Assembly: GCF_035013165.1 (NCBI RefSeq)
Contig: NZ_JAYGJQ010000002.1
Coordinates: 1,302,001-1,366,000, forward strand
Length of the DNA stretch: 64,000 nt
Source of the DNA: Bacteriovorax sp. PP10
GTDB lineage: Bacteria > Bdellovibrionota > Bacteriovoracia > Bacteriovoracales > Bacteriovoracaceae
Direction: 5' to 3'
Shown: one piece after another, positions 17,371 through 27,226 of the stretch
Layout: each line of letters opens with the position of its first letter
Numbering within the stretch: position 1 is the first letter of the stretch
The notes under the pieces: model-generated
Database searches by the model: none
Seen by the model: the letters and a program-made list of their open reading frames with translations, nothing else
Told to the model about the DNA's origin: nothing
Position numbers and translations under genes: made by a program

Positions 17371-18576
17371 TGCTTCAACGATATCAAGTCGTGAAGCTCG
17401 AAGGGCAGGAATCAAAGTTGCGACAACTGTTGTGACAGAGGCCAGGCAGCTGGCATAAATCACCGAAGACATCATGAAGTAAATTTTAATCTGGAAGGGA
17501 GTTGAAGCTCCTGGCATTTCCGTCATGATTTTTACTTTTTCTACCACTTCAATCATGATCCCTGAAAAGAGAATTCCGGAAGTGACGCCGATGATGGCAA
17601 GTAAAATGCTTTCTAAAACAAATTGAGAAACAATTTCTTTTCTTGATTCACCTAGTGCTCTTAGTGTTCCGATCTCACCAGTTCTTTCTACGACAGTCAT
17701 ACTGACCGTGTTTAAAATTCCCAGGAACGTCAGTGCTAAAAGAATGGCTTCGATTAAACTGTTTTGAACTCCGTAGAACTTATCAACCTGACGAAAGAGA
17801 ACGGCAAGTTCGCGCCATGATCTGGCAAAAAGATTTGGCTGAGAGGCCTTAAGCTCAGTATTAATTTTCTTAAGACTCGCTTCGGCCATATCAAGTTCTT
17901 TGAATTTTAAAACGGCGATATCCACCGCCTTTGTATCAAGAACTTCCTGAGTGACAGATAGAGGAAGGTACATAACTTGAGAGTCAATTTCATCGATACC
18001 GGCAGAGAAAACACCCGACACCGTTAAATCCATGGCATTCATGACACCATCAATTGTGTTGGTTAAAACCGTGATGTTATCACCAGGGTTGACGTTCATT
18101 TGTTTGGCCAGGAGTTTTCCGACAACGACTTCTTTAGATCCACTGTCATCAAAGAATCTTCCTTGAGTCAGAAGCATGCTTTTTTTGAACTCAGGTTCGC
18201 CAACAGGATCAACTCCGATAATTTTTCCACCAACAGAAAGGTCACCATTACTGATCAAACCGAAAAAACTAAGTCGTCCACTAAGGTGTTCAACCTGAGG
18301 GAATTTGCTTTTTAAATCGCCTAAGTCATTTAGTAAAAAAAGTCTTTCAGCTCTCGGCTCTTTTCCTGGGCTCCAGTATTTCTGGGCAGCGATCTGCATA
18401 TTTCCGTACTGATTTTCTGCTGCAATAAATTTTAAAGCAGCAAGAGAGTAGGCAGAGAATCCTTGAAAGAGAATCATCGCAGCGACAGCACCGGCAATCA
18501 TACTGATTGAAAGTAAACTTCTTAAGCGGTGACGGGTAATATTTCTAATGGCCAGTTTGAGTCTCATCATAAACAT
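17353..18576 (-). CDS. ABC transporter permease, LolC/E-MacB (FtsX-like) type
   Basis: 407 aa. One N-terminal membrane span (about 20-42), a large periplasmic domain (about 45-270) and three C-terminal spans with the conserved TVVERTGEIGTLRALG segment, the standard FtsX/MacB layout. The ATG overlaps the ATPase stop codon as TAATG and has GGAGG upstream, so it is translationally coupled. With the ATPase, outer-membrane protein and LolA-like carrier it forms a complete trans-envelope export set. These type VII ABC systems extract lipids or lipoproteins rather than pump through a channel; the exact cargo is unknown. Confidence 0.88.
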   Translation of the reverse strand: MFMMRLKLAIRNITRHRLRSLLSISMIAGAVAAMILFQGFSAYSLAALKFIAAENQYGNMQIAAQKYWSPGKEPRAERLFLLNDLGDLKSKFPQVEHLSGRLSFFGLISNGDLSVGGKIIGVDPVGEPEFKKSMLLTQGRFFDDSGSKEVVVGKLLAKQMNVNPGDNITVLTNTIDGVMNAMDLTVSGVFSAGIDEIDSQVMYLPLSVTQEVLDTKAVDIAVLKFKELDMAEASLKKINTELKASQPNLFARSWRELAVLFRQVDKFYGVQNSLIEAILLALTFLGILNTVSMTVVERTGEIGTLRALGESRKEIVSQFVLESILLAIIGVTSGILFSGIMIEVVEKVKIMTEMPGASTPFQIKIYFMMSSVIYASCLASVTTVVATLIPALRASRLDIVEALRKNI

Positions 18577-19295
18577 TACACACCTCCATTAAGACTAGAC
18601 TGCAAACTATCACTTAGGATGTGTCCATCTGAGATCTTAATCTGGCGGTGAGTTTTAGAGATTAAATCCTGGTCGTGAGAGCAAAGCATAACTGTTACTC
18701 TTAAATCTCTTTGCAGCCCTTGAAGTAAATCAAAAATTTCTTCTGAGGTTTTTGTATCAAGGTTGGCCGTCGGTTCATCTGCAAGAATTAAAGTAGGGTC
18801 TTTAACAATCGCTCTGGCAATTGCCACGCGCTGGCGTTGTCCACCTGAGAGTTGTCCCGGTCTTCTATGAGAAAATCCATCGAGACCTACGCGCTTTAGT
18901 GCCTGGTGTGCGCGCTCAAGTCTTTCAGCTTCAGGGATATTTAAAAGCATAAGAGGGTACTCAACATTTTCAAGAGCACTTAAGAGTGGCAGAAGGTTGA
19001 ATGATTGGAAAATAAAACCAATCTCCTGAGCTCGTATTAGAGAGAGTTGTTTATCACTTAAGTCTTTAATGTTGATGTTCTTAATAAAAAGATCACCTTT
19101 TGTTGGAGGGTCAATTAGACCGGCCACATTTAAAAGACTGGTTTTTCCACTTCCTGATTTGCCGGATAAACCGATAAATTCTCCTTTATGGATACTGAAA
19201 TTAATTTTTTCAAGGGCCACGAAATCAACTCCATCAGAGGAGTGGATCTTGTGAATATTTTGAAAGCGTAGGACTGCTTCAGAGAGTTTTTCCAT
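18576..19295 (-). CDS. ABC transporter ATP-binding protein, LolD-like
   Basis: 239 aa. Walker [14 protein letters not shown]-loop [19 protein letters not shown], signature [15 protein letters not shown], Walker [13 protein letters not shown] and H-loop CSHD are all intact. Sequence style matches the LolD/MacB/FtsE ATPases. AAGGA lies before the ATG. The stop overlaps the permease ATG, and the gene starts 8 bp after the outer-membrane protein gene. It should power the permease encoded immediately downstream. Confidence 0.92.
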   Translation of the reverse strand: MEKLSEAVLRFQNIHKIHSSDGVDFVALEKINFSIHKGEFIGLSGKSGSGKTSLLNVAGLIDPPTKGDLFIKNINIKDLSDKQLSLIRAQEIGFIFQSFNLLPLLSALENVEYPLMLLNIPEAERLERAHQALKRVGLDGFSHRRPGQLSGGQRQRVAIARAIVKDPTLILADEPTANLDTKTSEEIFDLLQGLQRDLRVTVMLCSHDQDLISKTHRQIKISDGHILSDSLQSSLNGGV

Positions 19296-19303
19296 GGAAA
19301 TCC

Positions 19304-20557
19304 TTATAATTGAAAATAATTCTTTATTCCAAAAAAGACATTGCTGATATTTTTAATTTTACTTAGCTGTGAATTTTGATCTCCCCAGTAAGTTTCTGCA
19401 CCCACTCGAACTTCAAGAGTCGAGTTAACCGGCCATGTAAATAAGCTTTGAACCGCATGTCCATTTTCATTAAACTCGTGAGTGTAAGATAGATCAATGG
19501 TTTTTTCTGAGCCTAAGTCATATGAAACTTTTGCGATTGAGTAAGTTTGATTTTTTTCTCTGAAGGCCTGAGGCAGATCTTTTGATAATCTCGACGTTGC
19601 CAGAACCAGAACACCTGAAAAACTACTGTAAGTTGGAGTGTCGAGGCTTAGCACCACATTAGTCATATCAACTGGTGTATTGAGCAATGAAAATCCACTA
19701 ACTGAATTAATTTTTTTATCTTGAGTATGAACGATGTCAGTTCTAAAAACAAAGTTATCGTAAAGAGTGCTGGCAACAGAGATTCCTGCTGTCTTAACTC
19801 TTGAATGGGTTTCATCCAGTTCGACATTTGTTAATGAGGCAGATTTTAAAACATAACTTGCATCACGGTCTAAGTAAGAAAAATAAAAAATTGAAGCGTC
19901 TATTCCCCAAAAGCTAGTTGAGAATTTTCCACCGTACTCATGCTTTTTGAAAAAATCAGGAGTGTCTTCCGTGTTGGTTTTTATATTAGTCTGAGGTAAA
20001 ACCCCTCGGGTAAATAAATCGACGGGAAGTGCTCTGGAGAATCTTGGCTCGGGAGAGTAGATTAACTGCAACGACCCATTCTCAAAAAAGTATTTAAAGT
20101 TCACGAGAAACAAGGGAAGTCTAGAATCAGCGTAATCTGTGTAAAAAGTTTCTCGTAAATCCTTCGGGTTCACAATGTCAGCATAGTTAAAACCAAAAGC
20201 TTCGCCCCATCCGACATCCTGGTAACCAGTCTGCAGAACCCACGATGAACTTTTATACTTAAGATAGTTATCGCCCAGATAGATTTCACGGGTATTTTTA
20301 TCGTCAGTAGACTGATTCTTTGAAACATCAGTGTAAAGTGATGAGTAAGTAAAACGCACCTGATTAACCAGGACAAAATCATTAGTGAATTTTGATTCCT
20401 GTTCTAGTTGAGCACGTGCTCTGGAGCCAAAGTTCTCTTCAGCATCGGCCGTATAATAATTCCCCTTAGCAGACAGGTATCCACGCACAGATGTATCAAT
20501 ACTCGCGTGAAGTGAGAAGGGTAGACACAGTGATAGTAGGGTTAGTTTCTTAATCAA
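19304..20557 (-). CDS. Probable outer-membrane beta-barrel protein
   Basis: 417 aa with a signal peptide (cleavage near LHA-SI). The start is a TTG whose TTGA overlaps the stop codon of the LolA-like gene. The mature chain alternates polar and aromatic/hydrophobic residues in many short strands and contains the GWGEAFGFNYADIVNPKDL segment seen in DUF1302-like outer-membrane proteins. It ends in aromatic/hydrophobic residues (KNYFQL), compatible with BAM-dependent assembly. Its position between LolA-like and ABC genes suggests that it receives the exported lipid or lipoprotein at the outer membrane. This role is inference. Confidence 0.75.
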   Translation of the reverse strand: MIKKLTLLSLCLPFSLHASIDTSVRGYLSAKGNYYTADAEENFGSRARAQLEQESKFTNDFVLVNQVRFTYSSLYTDVSKNQSTDDKNTREIYLGDNYLKYKSSSWVLQTGYQDVGWGEAFGFNYADIVNPKDLRETFYTDYADSRLPLFLVNFKYFFENGSLQLIYSPEPRFSRALPVDLFTRGVLPQTNIKTNTEDTPDFFKKHEYGGKFSTSFWGIDASIFYFSYLDRDASYVLKSASLTNVELDETHSRVKTAGISVASTLYDNFVFRTDIVHTQDKKINSVSGFSLLNTPVDMTNVVLSLDTPTYSSFSGVLVLATSRLSKDLPQAFREKNQTYSIAKVSYDLGSEKTIDLSYTHEFNENGHAVQSLFTWPVNSTLEVRVGAETYWGDQNSQLSKIKNISNVFFGIKNYFQL

Positions 20558-21273
20558 AATTCTAACCTGTCTTTATTGAATAAACTTTCATCGAATTTTT
20601 GAGGTTTATGATCTGAAAAAACCATCACAGAAAATTTATCTTTTTGAAGATAATCACGAATCGTCACTTTAGTCGCGCGGCTCGCTCCCTGGATTTGTTT
20701 AAAGTCAGAGAACTCAGCACTCTTTAGTGCTTTACCTGAAAGAGCGTAGAACGTCGCTTCGATTGGCGTAAAGTCTTTTTTTGCCACGAGGTACTCAATG
20801 CGGCCGTAAGTGACTTTTTTATTTTTAGCTTTTAGTTCTAGCTTATAAACATCATCAGTGCCTTTTTTCTCAGTTGCAAGAATTGTGGCCTCATAATCTT
20901 CAGCGTAATTTGTTCTGGCGATATCGCCGTTGGCCACTTCACCTGTAAGTTTTTGCTCAAGAGAGATGCGTAGGGGCTTTTTAATATTTGGAGTGTAAAG
21001 CCAGATATCATAATCCTTCATCAAAAGCTTTCTTCCGCGAGCTCGCTCTGGCTCTGTCTGGTTTGTTAGTGAAGCATTAACGTCTTTAAAGTTAACCTGG
21101 TACACTTCGCGTTTATTATCCTGGTTCGTGATTGTGACATTGAAAGAGTGAGAGATATTTCCAAGTCCACGACGTAAATCTGCTTTTTTTACGATTTCAT
21201 TGGGATCAAGATCCGCTGAGAAAAGTTTAAAACTCACAAGAAAAGAAGCCAATAAGACTTTCGAATACTTCAT
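20554..21273 (-). CDS. LolA-like outer-membrane lipoprotein-sorting family protein
   Basis: 239 aa, signal peptide ending near LFSA-DL. The opening LDPNEIVKKADLRRG, the ARGRKLLMKDYDIWLYTPNIKK segment and the all-beta pattern match the LolA-like family (COG2834-type) that commonly neighbours ABC permeases. These proteins ferry a hydrophobic cargo across the periplasm in an open beta-sheet cavity. It is the first gene of the four-gene operon and overlaps the next gene by four bases. It is larger than classical LolA, so I do not assign lolA. Confidence 0.8.
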   Translation of the reverse strand: MKYSKVLLASFLVSFKLFSADLDPNEIVKKADLRRGLGNISHSFNVTITNQDNKREVYQVNFKDVNASLTNQTEPERARGRKLLMKDYDIWLYTPNIKKPLRISLEQKLTGEVANGDIARTNYAEDYEATILATEKKGTDDVYKLELKAKNKKVTYGRIEYLVAKKDFTPIEATFYALSGKALKSAEFSDFKQIQGASRATKVTIRDYLQKDKFSVMVFSDHKPQKFDESLFNKDRLEF

Positions 21274-21759
21274 AAACCCACCTTTAATATAGATAGATTT
21301 ATTTTAATGCAAAAGTTCAAGTATCAAAAGGAGGAATATAGTACAGGAGCAGTTTGGTCGGATTAGGCCTCTGTTTGATTAATTCCGCTTGGTGGAGATT
21401 CAGTTGCAGGAAAAATATTTCAATGATGAGAAATGCTGGACTTTTTTCATCGTCATATTGTTTGAGCATTAGATTTTGTGTTGATATTTTCTTCGGCCAA
21501 TCTTGAGGCAATAATTTTTTTGAAGAATTTTTTATTACATAACTTATTGTCTTAACAATTTTAGTACGCGTGAGTAGTTGAGGAAATTAAAAATAAGACA
21601 ATAGTAATAATTGAGATTGCATTTAGTTTGTTTATTTTTTTATCGTTTCTATTTAAATTTATTTTTCATAAATAATAATTACATTATTTTCATAATATTA
21701 ACTTATGTTTATTTATTCTATTCCGAATTGGAGGACGTAAATAATTAGAAGGAGGATGA
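21274..21759. other. Divergent intergenic region, AT-rich
   Basis: 486 bp between the leftward LolA-like operon and the rightward chemoreceptor. The half nearest the receptor (about 21580-21720) is very AT-rich. A 64-codon frame on the minus strand (21317-21511) has no ribosome site and no protein-like features. Promoters for both units must lie here, but I could not pick a convincing -35/-10 pair. Confidence 0.4.
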
Positions 21760-23520
21760 ATGAAAAATTGGAGTTTAAGCGCAAAAATTTACTTTGTAGT
21801 TTTTATTATGTCGATAGGGCTTTGTACTGTTTCAGTGATTGGTATTTATCAAATGAGAAATATCAATACAATCTTAGAAGTCATCACGAAAGAAAGAATG
21901 CAGAATCTTATAAAAACTCACAATATCATGAGTCACTTTTACATTCAGATCATTAATGAAAGAAATTATATTCTTCAGGAATCAGTAGAAGCAAGAAAGA
22001 CGAATAAAGGTTTTATTGAAAAAAGACATGGTGAACTTCAGGATATGATCGAGGCCAGAAAATTAACTTCAAGCCCTGAAGGCCTGAAAAATATCGTAGA
22101 ATTCAAAAGTGTTTATGAGAAATGGGCGAAATTCAATCAGAATATTCAGGAGCTTGTTGACACCGGACACACTAAAGAAGCGGCAGTACTAGTTGCAGAA
22201 ACGGGCCGCAAACTTCGTCTAGAAGGAGAAGAAATCCTACATCGTATTAATGTGCGCGATACAGAAAGGATGGCCGAGGAAACACAACTTGCAGCTGACA
22301 CATATGCAGAAGCTAAGTTTATGGTCACTATTTCAAGTATCCTTGCACTTGCTCTAGGTCTGGGGTTAGCTGTGGCCACACTTCGAAAAGTCACACGTAC
22401 AATTGATGAAGTTATCAATAATCTTTCTGATAACTCACAACAAGTGACTTCAGCAGCAGGGCAAATTGCCGCTTCATCAGAAGAATTATCTCAGGCCGTT
22501 ACAGAACAGGCGTCTTCATTGGAGGAAACGGCTTCATCGATTGAAGAAATGAGTTCAATGGTTCAAAAGAATGCTGACAACTCAAGACAGGCCACTGAGA
22601 TTGCTGATGGAAGTATGAAAAGTGCTACGAAGGGCCAGAAAGTTGTAGTGAATATGATTCATGCGATTGATGACATTAATAATAGTAATAAAAATATTAT
22701 GACTCAAATTAATCATAGTAATGACCAGATTTCTGAAATCGTAAATGTGATTAAAGAAATCGAAACAAAAACAAAAGTCATTAATGATATCGTTTTTCAA
22801 ACCAAACTTCTTTCTTTTAATGCCTCAGTAGAAGCAGCACGAGCAGGGGATCAGGGAAAGGGATTCGCTGTTGTTGCTGAAGAAGTAGGGAATCTTGCTC
22901 AAATGAGTGGGAATGCTGCTAATGAAATTTCTATGATGCTTGAAAGTAGCATTCATAAAGTAGAAGCTATCGTAAGGGACACAAAAGAAAAAGTAGAAGT
23001 GCTTATTAAAGATGGTTCAATGAAAGTTGAAGTTGGAACTCAAATTGCAAAAGAATGTGGTGAGGTTCTGGAAGAAATCGTAAAGAATAATGCTCAAGTG
23101 ACAAAGATGACGGATGAAATTTCGACTGCATGCCAGGAGCAATCTCTGGGAGTTCAAGAAATCACTCGCGCTATGAACCAATTGGATCAAGTCACTCAAA
23201 CCAATTCGACGACATCGGAAGAAACTGCGAGTGCAGCAGAGCAACTTTCAGCACAGGCCGTTTCTTTAAAAGGTGTGGTTGAATTACTAGTACTGACAAT
23301 TAAAGGCGGAGAGAATGATCAGGCCAGAAGTATGGCCATGCCTATAAGAAAAGATCATACTGAAAATGTTGTTGCTTTTAAGGCCCCTGTTAAAAAAGTA
23401 CCAACAGTGAAAAAAGCAACAACGACTCCGAAGCCACTGACAACTCAGTATAAGAAAGCTTCGGGTATGGAAGGAAGTCAGATCCCAATGGGAAATGACT
23501 CTCGATTTGAAGAAGTGTAA
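21760..23520 (+). CDS. Methyl-accepting chemotaxis protein
   Basis: 586 aa. Two membrane spans (about 8-30 and 187-208) flank a helical four-helix-bundle-type periplasmic sensor with [13 protein letters not shown]. No clear HAMP domain follows; the chain passes straight into a long methylation/signalling coiled coil with the hairpin tip around residues 343-380 ([20 protein letters not shown]). The C-terminus is Lys/Thr/Pro-rich and lacks a NWETF-type CheR tether. The ATG at 21760 sits four bases after GGAGG. The stop overlaps the cheR start as TAATG, so receptor and methyltransferase are coupled. Confidence 0.93.
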   Translation: MKNWSLSAKIYFVVFIMSIGLCTVSVIGIYQMRNINTILEVITKERMQNLIKTHNIMSHFYIQIINERNYILQESVEARKTNKGFIEKRHGELQDMIEARKLTSSPEGLKNIVEFKSVYEKWAKFNQNIQELVDTGHTKEAAVLVAETGRKLRLEGEEILHRINVRDTERMAEETQLAADTYAEAKFMVTISSILALALGLGLAVATLRKVTRTIDEVINNLSDNSQQVTSAAGQIAASSEELSQAVTEQASSLEETASSIEEMSSMVQKNADNSRQATEIADGSMKSATKGQKVVVNMIHAIDDINNSNKNIMTQINHSNDQISEIVNVIKEIETKTKVINDIVFQTKLLSFNASVEAARAGDQGKGFAVVAEEVGNLAQMSGNAANEISMMLESSIHKVEAIVRDTKEKVEVLIKDGSMKVEVGTQIAKECGEVLEEIVKNNAQVTKMTDEISTACQEQSLGVQEITRAMNQLDQVTQTNSTTSEETASAAEQLSAQAVSLKGVVELLVLTIKGGENDQARSMAMPIRKDHTENVVAFKAPVKKVPTVKKATTTPKPLTTQYKKASGMEGSQIPMGNDSRFEEV

Positions 23521-24113
23521 TGGGATTATTCGAAAATAAAATTTTAACCGACGAAGATTTTCTCTACTTTAAAGAGAAAATCTTTGTCTCTTCAGGAATT
23601 AATCTTAATCTTTCCAAGAAGACGCTGGTTCAATCTCGATTGAATGCTCACCTTGATAGACTCAAGATTCCCACTTTTCATGAGTACCGCTCTTACCTGG
23701 AATCAAGGCCTGCCAATGATCCAGAGGTGCAAAGTTTTATTAATTTGCTGACAACTAATAAGACGGAGTGGTTTCGAGAGAATGAACACTTTGTTTATCT
23801 GGTTAATAAGTTTATTCCTGTGTGGAAAAAGCAAGGCAAGAAAAAACTGAAGGTTTGGAGTGCGGCCAGTTCAAGTGGAGAAGAGGCCTACACGCTTGCT
23901 GTGATTTTAAAAAACCTTCTGGATAAAACCGGGATTGATTTTGAAATCATTGGATCAGACATTGATACGAATGTTTTAGAGTTTGCTAAAAATGGCGTTT
24001 ATAAAAAAGATCAACTTATCAATATTCCCAATGAGTATCATCGCTACTTTGACTTAGGAACTCAAGACATCAAAGAGTGGATGAAGATTAATAAAGCAAT
24101 TAACCTCATGTGA
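23520..24113 (+). CDS. cheR: CheR chemotaxis methyltransferase, N-terminal part (gene split by frameshift)
   Basis: 197 aa. CheR methylates receptor glutamates with S-adenosylmethionine. Present here are the all-alpha N-domain (about 1-85), TNKTEWFRE, the SAM-binding motif VWSAASSSGEEAYTLAV and the acidic loop IIGSDIDT. The frame ends at TGA (24111-24113) and the missing part continues in the -1 frame starting at the overlapping GTG. Joining the frames there gives a gap-free alignment to ordinary CheR (INLM + VSFEQFNL). The ATG overlaps the receptor stop codon. Either one base is missing or the protein is made in two pieces. Confidence 0.85.
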   Translation: MGLFENKILTDEDFLYFKEKIFVSSGINLNLSKKTLVQSRLNAHLDRLKIPTFHEYRSYLESRPANDPEVQSFINLLTTNKTEWFRENEHFVYLVNKFIPVWKKQGKKKLKVWSAASSSGEEAYTLAVILKNLLDKTGIDFEIIGSDIDTNVLEFAKNGVYKKDQLINIPNEYHRYFDLGTQDIKEWMKINKAINLM

Positions 24114-24364
24114 GCTTCGAGCAATTCAACTTAAAAAATGGGAATTATCAGGATCTCAATAGGTCCTTTGATTTAATATTCTGCCGGAATGTGATGATTT
24201 ATTTTACCCCTGAGACGATTGCGCAAATCGCGGAAGGTCTTTTTCAAAATGCAGCACCAGAGGCCGTTTTAATTATTTCTCATTCGGAGTCATTGCAAAA
24301 CTTGAAGACGAATTGGAAAGTGAAGGGGCCGTCGATTTATACTAAAGGGCAGTTGTTTTTATAA
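24110..24364 (+). CDS. cheR: CheR methyltransferase, C-terminal part
   Basis: 84 aa from a GTG that overlaps the upstream TGA (GTGA). It holds the remainder of the methyltransferase fold, including FDLIFCRNVMIYF and the closing SHSESL ... GQLFL strands. Total length with the upstream part is 281 aa, normal for CheR. There is no strong ribosome site before the GTG, so expression would need reinitiation or frameshifting. A sequencing error or recent inactivation is also possible. Confidence 0.8.
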   Translation: MSFEQFNLKNGNYQDLNRSFDLIFCRNVMIYFTPETIAQIAEGLFQNAAPEAVLIISHSESLQNLKTNWKVKGPSIYTKGQLFL

Positions 24365-24367
24365 GTA

Positions 24368-24392
24368 GGGCGGAAGTGATCCGCCCTTTTTT
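24368..24392 (+). terminator. Rho-independent terminator after cheR
   Basis: Stem GGGCGGA / TCCGCCC with a five-base loop, followed by six T residues, starting four bases after the stop codon. It also overlaps the 3' end of the convergent antiporter gene. Confidence 0.88.
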
Positions 24393-26619
24393 ATTTGAGA
24401 TTTAAATTTACACGTTTAATATCGGCCACTACCCAAAGAAGATCTCCCGCCTTTAAAACCATTCCAGAGTCTGGATTTAAAAAACGCTTTCCTTCTCTTT
24501 CAACTCCGACAATTAACCCTTCGATGCTTTCTCTGATTCCACAATCGCGGATTGTTTTTTCAATATAAGGAGAAAATTTTGAAAGGTGAAAACTCTCTAA
24601 ACCATAATTAGCATGCTCTGGTGGCTCGGCATGAAAGTCTGTGGCCTCGATGACTCTCTTAGCTTCAGCTAACTCTGTATCGGATCCAATCAGGTAAAGA
24701 TGATCATACGACATCAGTAAATGGTCTCTGCCTGGTGCCATGATCTTTTTATGCCCACGCTCAATCAGAGCGATCGTCACACCAAATTTTTCTTTTAGTT
24801 CTGACTCTTGCAATGTTTTCCCAATTATAATCGAGTTGGGTGAAACAATAAATTCCACCATCGCTGCATCCCATGGAGCAAGCTGGGGCTTTCTTTTTTG
24901 CAATTCAAGCTCTTCTCTTTCTTTTTCATTTAAGTTGTACATGAAGCGCTCTTCAATTGAATGATAGAAAGGCTCGATATATTTTCTAAGAACAATTGAA
25001 AGGATCACAATCACGATCAGCGCATATAAGTAAGAACTATGCATTGTCGTGAATCGACTGATCAATCCCAAAAGCAGTAAGAGCCCAAGGATGACTCTTG
25101 CGATTGTGACTCCGACCAGAAGGCCGCGAAGTTTGATAACATTCGCAGGGCTATTGGTTGAAGACTGAGCTGGAGCTCCAAAAATAATCGCCCATAAAAA
25201 AGGAGCGGCAATGACGATTGAGATAATCGCCCCAATTCCGGGAATGACTCTTGATTGAGTATTTAAATCGAAAACAAAATTTAAAATAACATGCTCGGTG
25301 AAAAGAGCGATGGCCACAACGACTGTGACGTTAAGAAGAATACGAATCCCGTAAGCTTCCCATAAAAGTCCAAAGACACCGACTTCACTTTTAGTTACAA
25401 ATGTTGTTTCATAATGAGTTAGCTGCTCTTTGAATCCTTGTGGGATTCGTCCACTTATGACTTCATAAATTCGTTGGGAATTTCTGATTAAGTAAGGTGT
25501 CGTAAAAGTGGTGATTGCTGAAACGGCCACGGCTATTGGATAAAGAAAATCGCTGGTCACTTTTAACGTCACACCAAGAGTGGCAATAATGAATGAGAAT
25601 TCCCCAATCTGCGCCAAACTCATGCCGGCATACATTGAAGTCTTTAAAGATTGTCCTGATAACAAAGCACCGATCGTTGTACTGAAAACTTTTCCAAGAA
25701 TCGTGACTAGAGTGATGATAAGAATAATGTCTGCATACTCATACAGCGACTGAGGGTTAATCATCATTCCCACTGAAACGAAGAAGACCGCTGAAAAAAG
25801 ATCTTTAATCGGATTAAGCAGATGCTCAATGTTTTTTCCTTCTTTGGTCTCCGCTAAAATAGACCCCATGATGAAAGCACCAAGCGGAGCAGAGAAGCCC
25901 ACGTTCGTTGCGATAATAACCATCAGTAAACAAAGTCCAAGGGAGACGACAACTGTGGTCTCAGGGTTAAGCAGTTTTCTGATGGCATTTAAGAAAATAG
26001 GAATCAGATAAATTCCAACCAAAAACCAGATGGTAAGAAAGAAGCCTAATTTGAAAGTGGCCGACGCTAGTTCTGAACCAGACAGGGCATTAGAAACACC
26101 AACTGTTGTCAAAAGAACTAAAAGTAAAATTGCAATTAAGTCTTCAACAATTAAAATACCAAAAACTAAAGAAACAAATTTCTTTCCCTTAAGTCCTAAT
26201 TCATCAAAGGCGCGCACGATAATCGTCGTTGAGGAAATTGAAAGAACTCCTCCAAGGTATAAACTGTCGATGCTATTCCAGCCAATAACTTTTCCGGTTA
26301 AAAAGCCAAGCCCGAGCATAAAGACGGCTTCAATGAAGGCCGTGATGCCGGCGCTTTTTCCAACGCGAGAAAGTTTTTTGAAACTAAATTCGAGTCCTAG
26401 ACCAAAAAGTAAAAAGATCACCCCGATCTCGGCCCAGATGTGAACTGATTGAGTGTCTTGTACGTGAATGAAAAATGGAAAGTGTGGGCCTAGGAAAAAT
26501 CCAGCTATTAAGTATCCTAAAACAACTGGCTGCTTGAGACGCTTAAACAAAAGAGTTACACAGGCCGCAGTGATAAGAATAAAGCCTAAGTCTCGGATTA
26601 GATCGGGAAGATGGTTCAT
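24391..26619 (-). CDS. Kef/CPA2-type monovalent cation:proton antiporter
   Basis: 742 aa. The first 385 residues form a CPA2 exchanger domain with about 12 hydrophobic spans, including GYLIAGFFLGPH, SISSTTIIVRAF and AQIGEFSFI. A middle region (about 415-565) adds four or five more hydrophobic spans. The C-terminus carries two tandem TrkA-C/RCK_C regulatory domains (about 600-660 and 675-740), the second with LKAGDLLWVVAD. No NAD-binding RCK_N domain is present. Role: K+ or Na+/H+ exchange across the inner membrane, with ligand gating by the RCK_C domains. The ion is not decided by sequence. It is monocistronic. Confidence 0.88.
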   Translation of the reverse strand: MNHLPDLIRDLGFILITAACVTLLFKRLKQPVVLGYLIAGFFLGPHFPFFIHVQDTQSVHIWAEIGVIFLLFGLGLEFSFKKLSRVGKSAGITAFIEAVFMLGLGFLTGKVIGWNSIDSLYLGGVLSISSTTIIVRAFDELGLKGKKFVSLVFGILIVEDLIAILLLVLLTTVGVSNALSGSELASATFKLGFFLTIWFLVGIYLIPIFLNAIRKLLNPETTVVVSLGLCLLMVIIATNVGFSAPLGAFIMGSILAETKEGKNIEHLLNPIKDLFSAVFFVSVGMMINPQSLYEYADIILIITLVTILGKVFSTTIGALLSGQSLKTSMYAGMSLAQIGEFSFIIATLGVTLKVTSDFLYPIAVAVSAITTFTTPYLIRNSQRIYEVISGRIPQGFKEQLTHYETTFVTKSEVGVFGLLWEAYGIRILLNVTVVVAIALFTEHVILNFVFDLNTQSRVIPGIGAIISIVIAAPFLWAIIFGAPAQSSTNSPANVIKLRGLLVGVTIARVILGLLLLLGLISRFTTMHSSYLYALIVIVILSIVLRKYIEPFYHSIEERFMYNLNEKEREELELQKRKPQLAPWDAAMVEFIVSPNSIIIGKTLQESELKEKFGVTIALIERGHKKIMAPGRDHLLMSYDHLYLIGSDTELAEAKRVIEATDFHAEPPEHANYGLESFHLSKFSPYIEKTIRDCGIRESIEGLIVGVEREGKRFLNPDSGMVLKAGDLLWVVADIKRVNLNLK

Positions 26620-26890
26620 AGATATCTTTGGTAAATTGTGAACGAAAACAAAGTAATGTCATCAAAACGCTAACTGAAAAATGTTGTTTTTTCAATACTT
26701 CCCGATGATATGAAAGGTGTTGTAAGAATGTATTGAATTTAATTTAAAAATAAAAAAAATCTTATCTAGTTACTCTAGTAATACGAACCTCAATGTTGTT
26801 TCTGACATTGGAAGTATTTGACTAAAATTTTTCGATTGCTCCTTTATTAAAATGGATTATGCTTTTAATAACTTTTTAGAAGGGGATTAT

Positions 26891-27109
26891 ATGAAAAAGT
26901 TATTAGGATTATTAATGGTTGTTCTTATCGCAACTTCTTGTTCATCAATCGAAAACGCTACTGAAAAATACAAAACACCAGACGCTCCAGACGCTGGTCT
27001 TGCTCCAGGGGAAAAGTCTAATTATTTAGAAAGCAGTAAGACAGAGACTCCAGCGCCAACTGAAACGAAGGCACCAGCTAAGAAAAAGAAAAAAGCAGCT
27101 AAGAAGTAA
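26891..27109 (+). CDS. Small lipoprotein with a lysine-rich tail
   Basis: 72 aa from the ATG at 26891, which has AAGGGG upstream and begins a lipoprotein signal (MKKLLGLL ... IATSC). The mature peptide starts CSSIENATEKYK, then becomes Pro/Ala/Thr-rich and ends in APAKKKKKAAKK. The basic tail could bind peptidoglycan, LPS phosphate or nucleic acid; this is a guess. No known family. A weak inverted repeat (AGAGTTGC / GCAACTCT, 27127-27164) follows the gene and may help end the transcript. Confidence 0.7.
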   Translation: MKKLLGLLMVVLIATSCSSIENATEKYKTPDAPDAGLAPGEKSNYLESSKTETPAPTETKAPAKKKKKAAKK

Positions 27110-27226
27110 GTATTTGAGATTATAGCAGAGTTGCGATGTCGGGTATTTCTCGCGTTGCAACTCTATTAAATAATCCATTTAGGCCTTATAATTCTAGATA
27201 GATTATAAAGCTAAAAATGGATACGT

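Noticed and set aside
21317-21511. 64-codon minus-strand frame upstream of the LolA-like operon
   Set aside because: No ribosome site and no recognisable features.
26030-26443. 137-codon plus-strand frame inside the antiporter gene
   Set aside because: Antisense to a well-conserved gene; composition follows the complement of hydrophobic codons.
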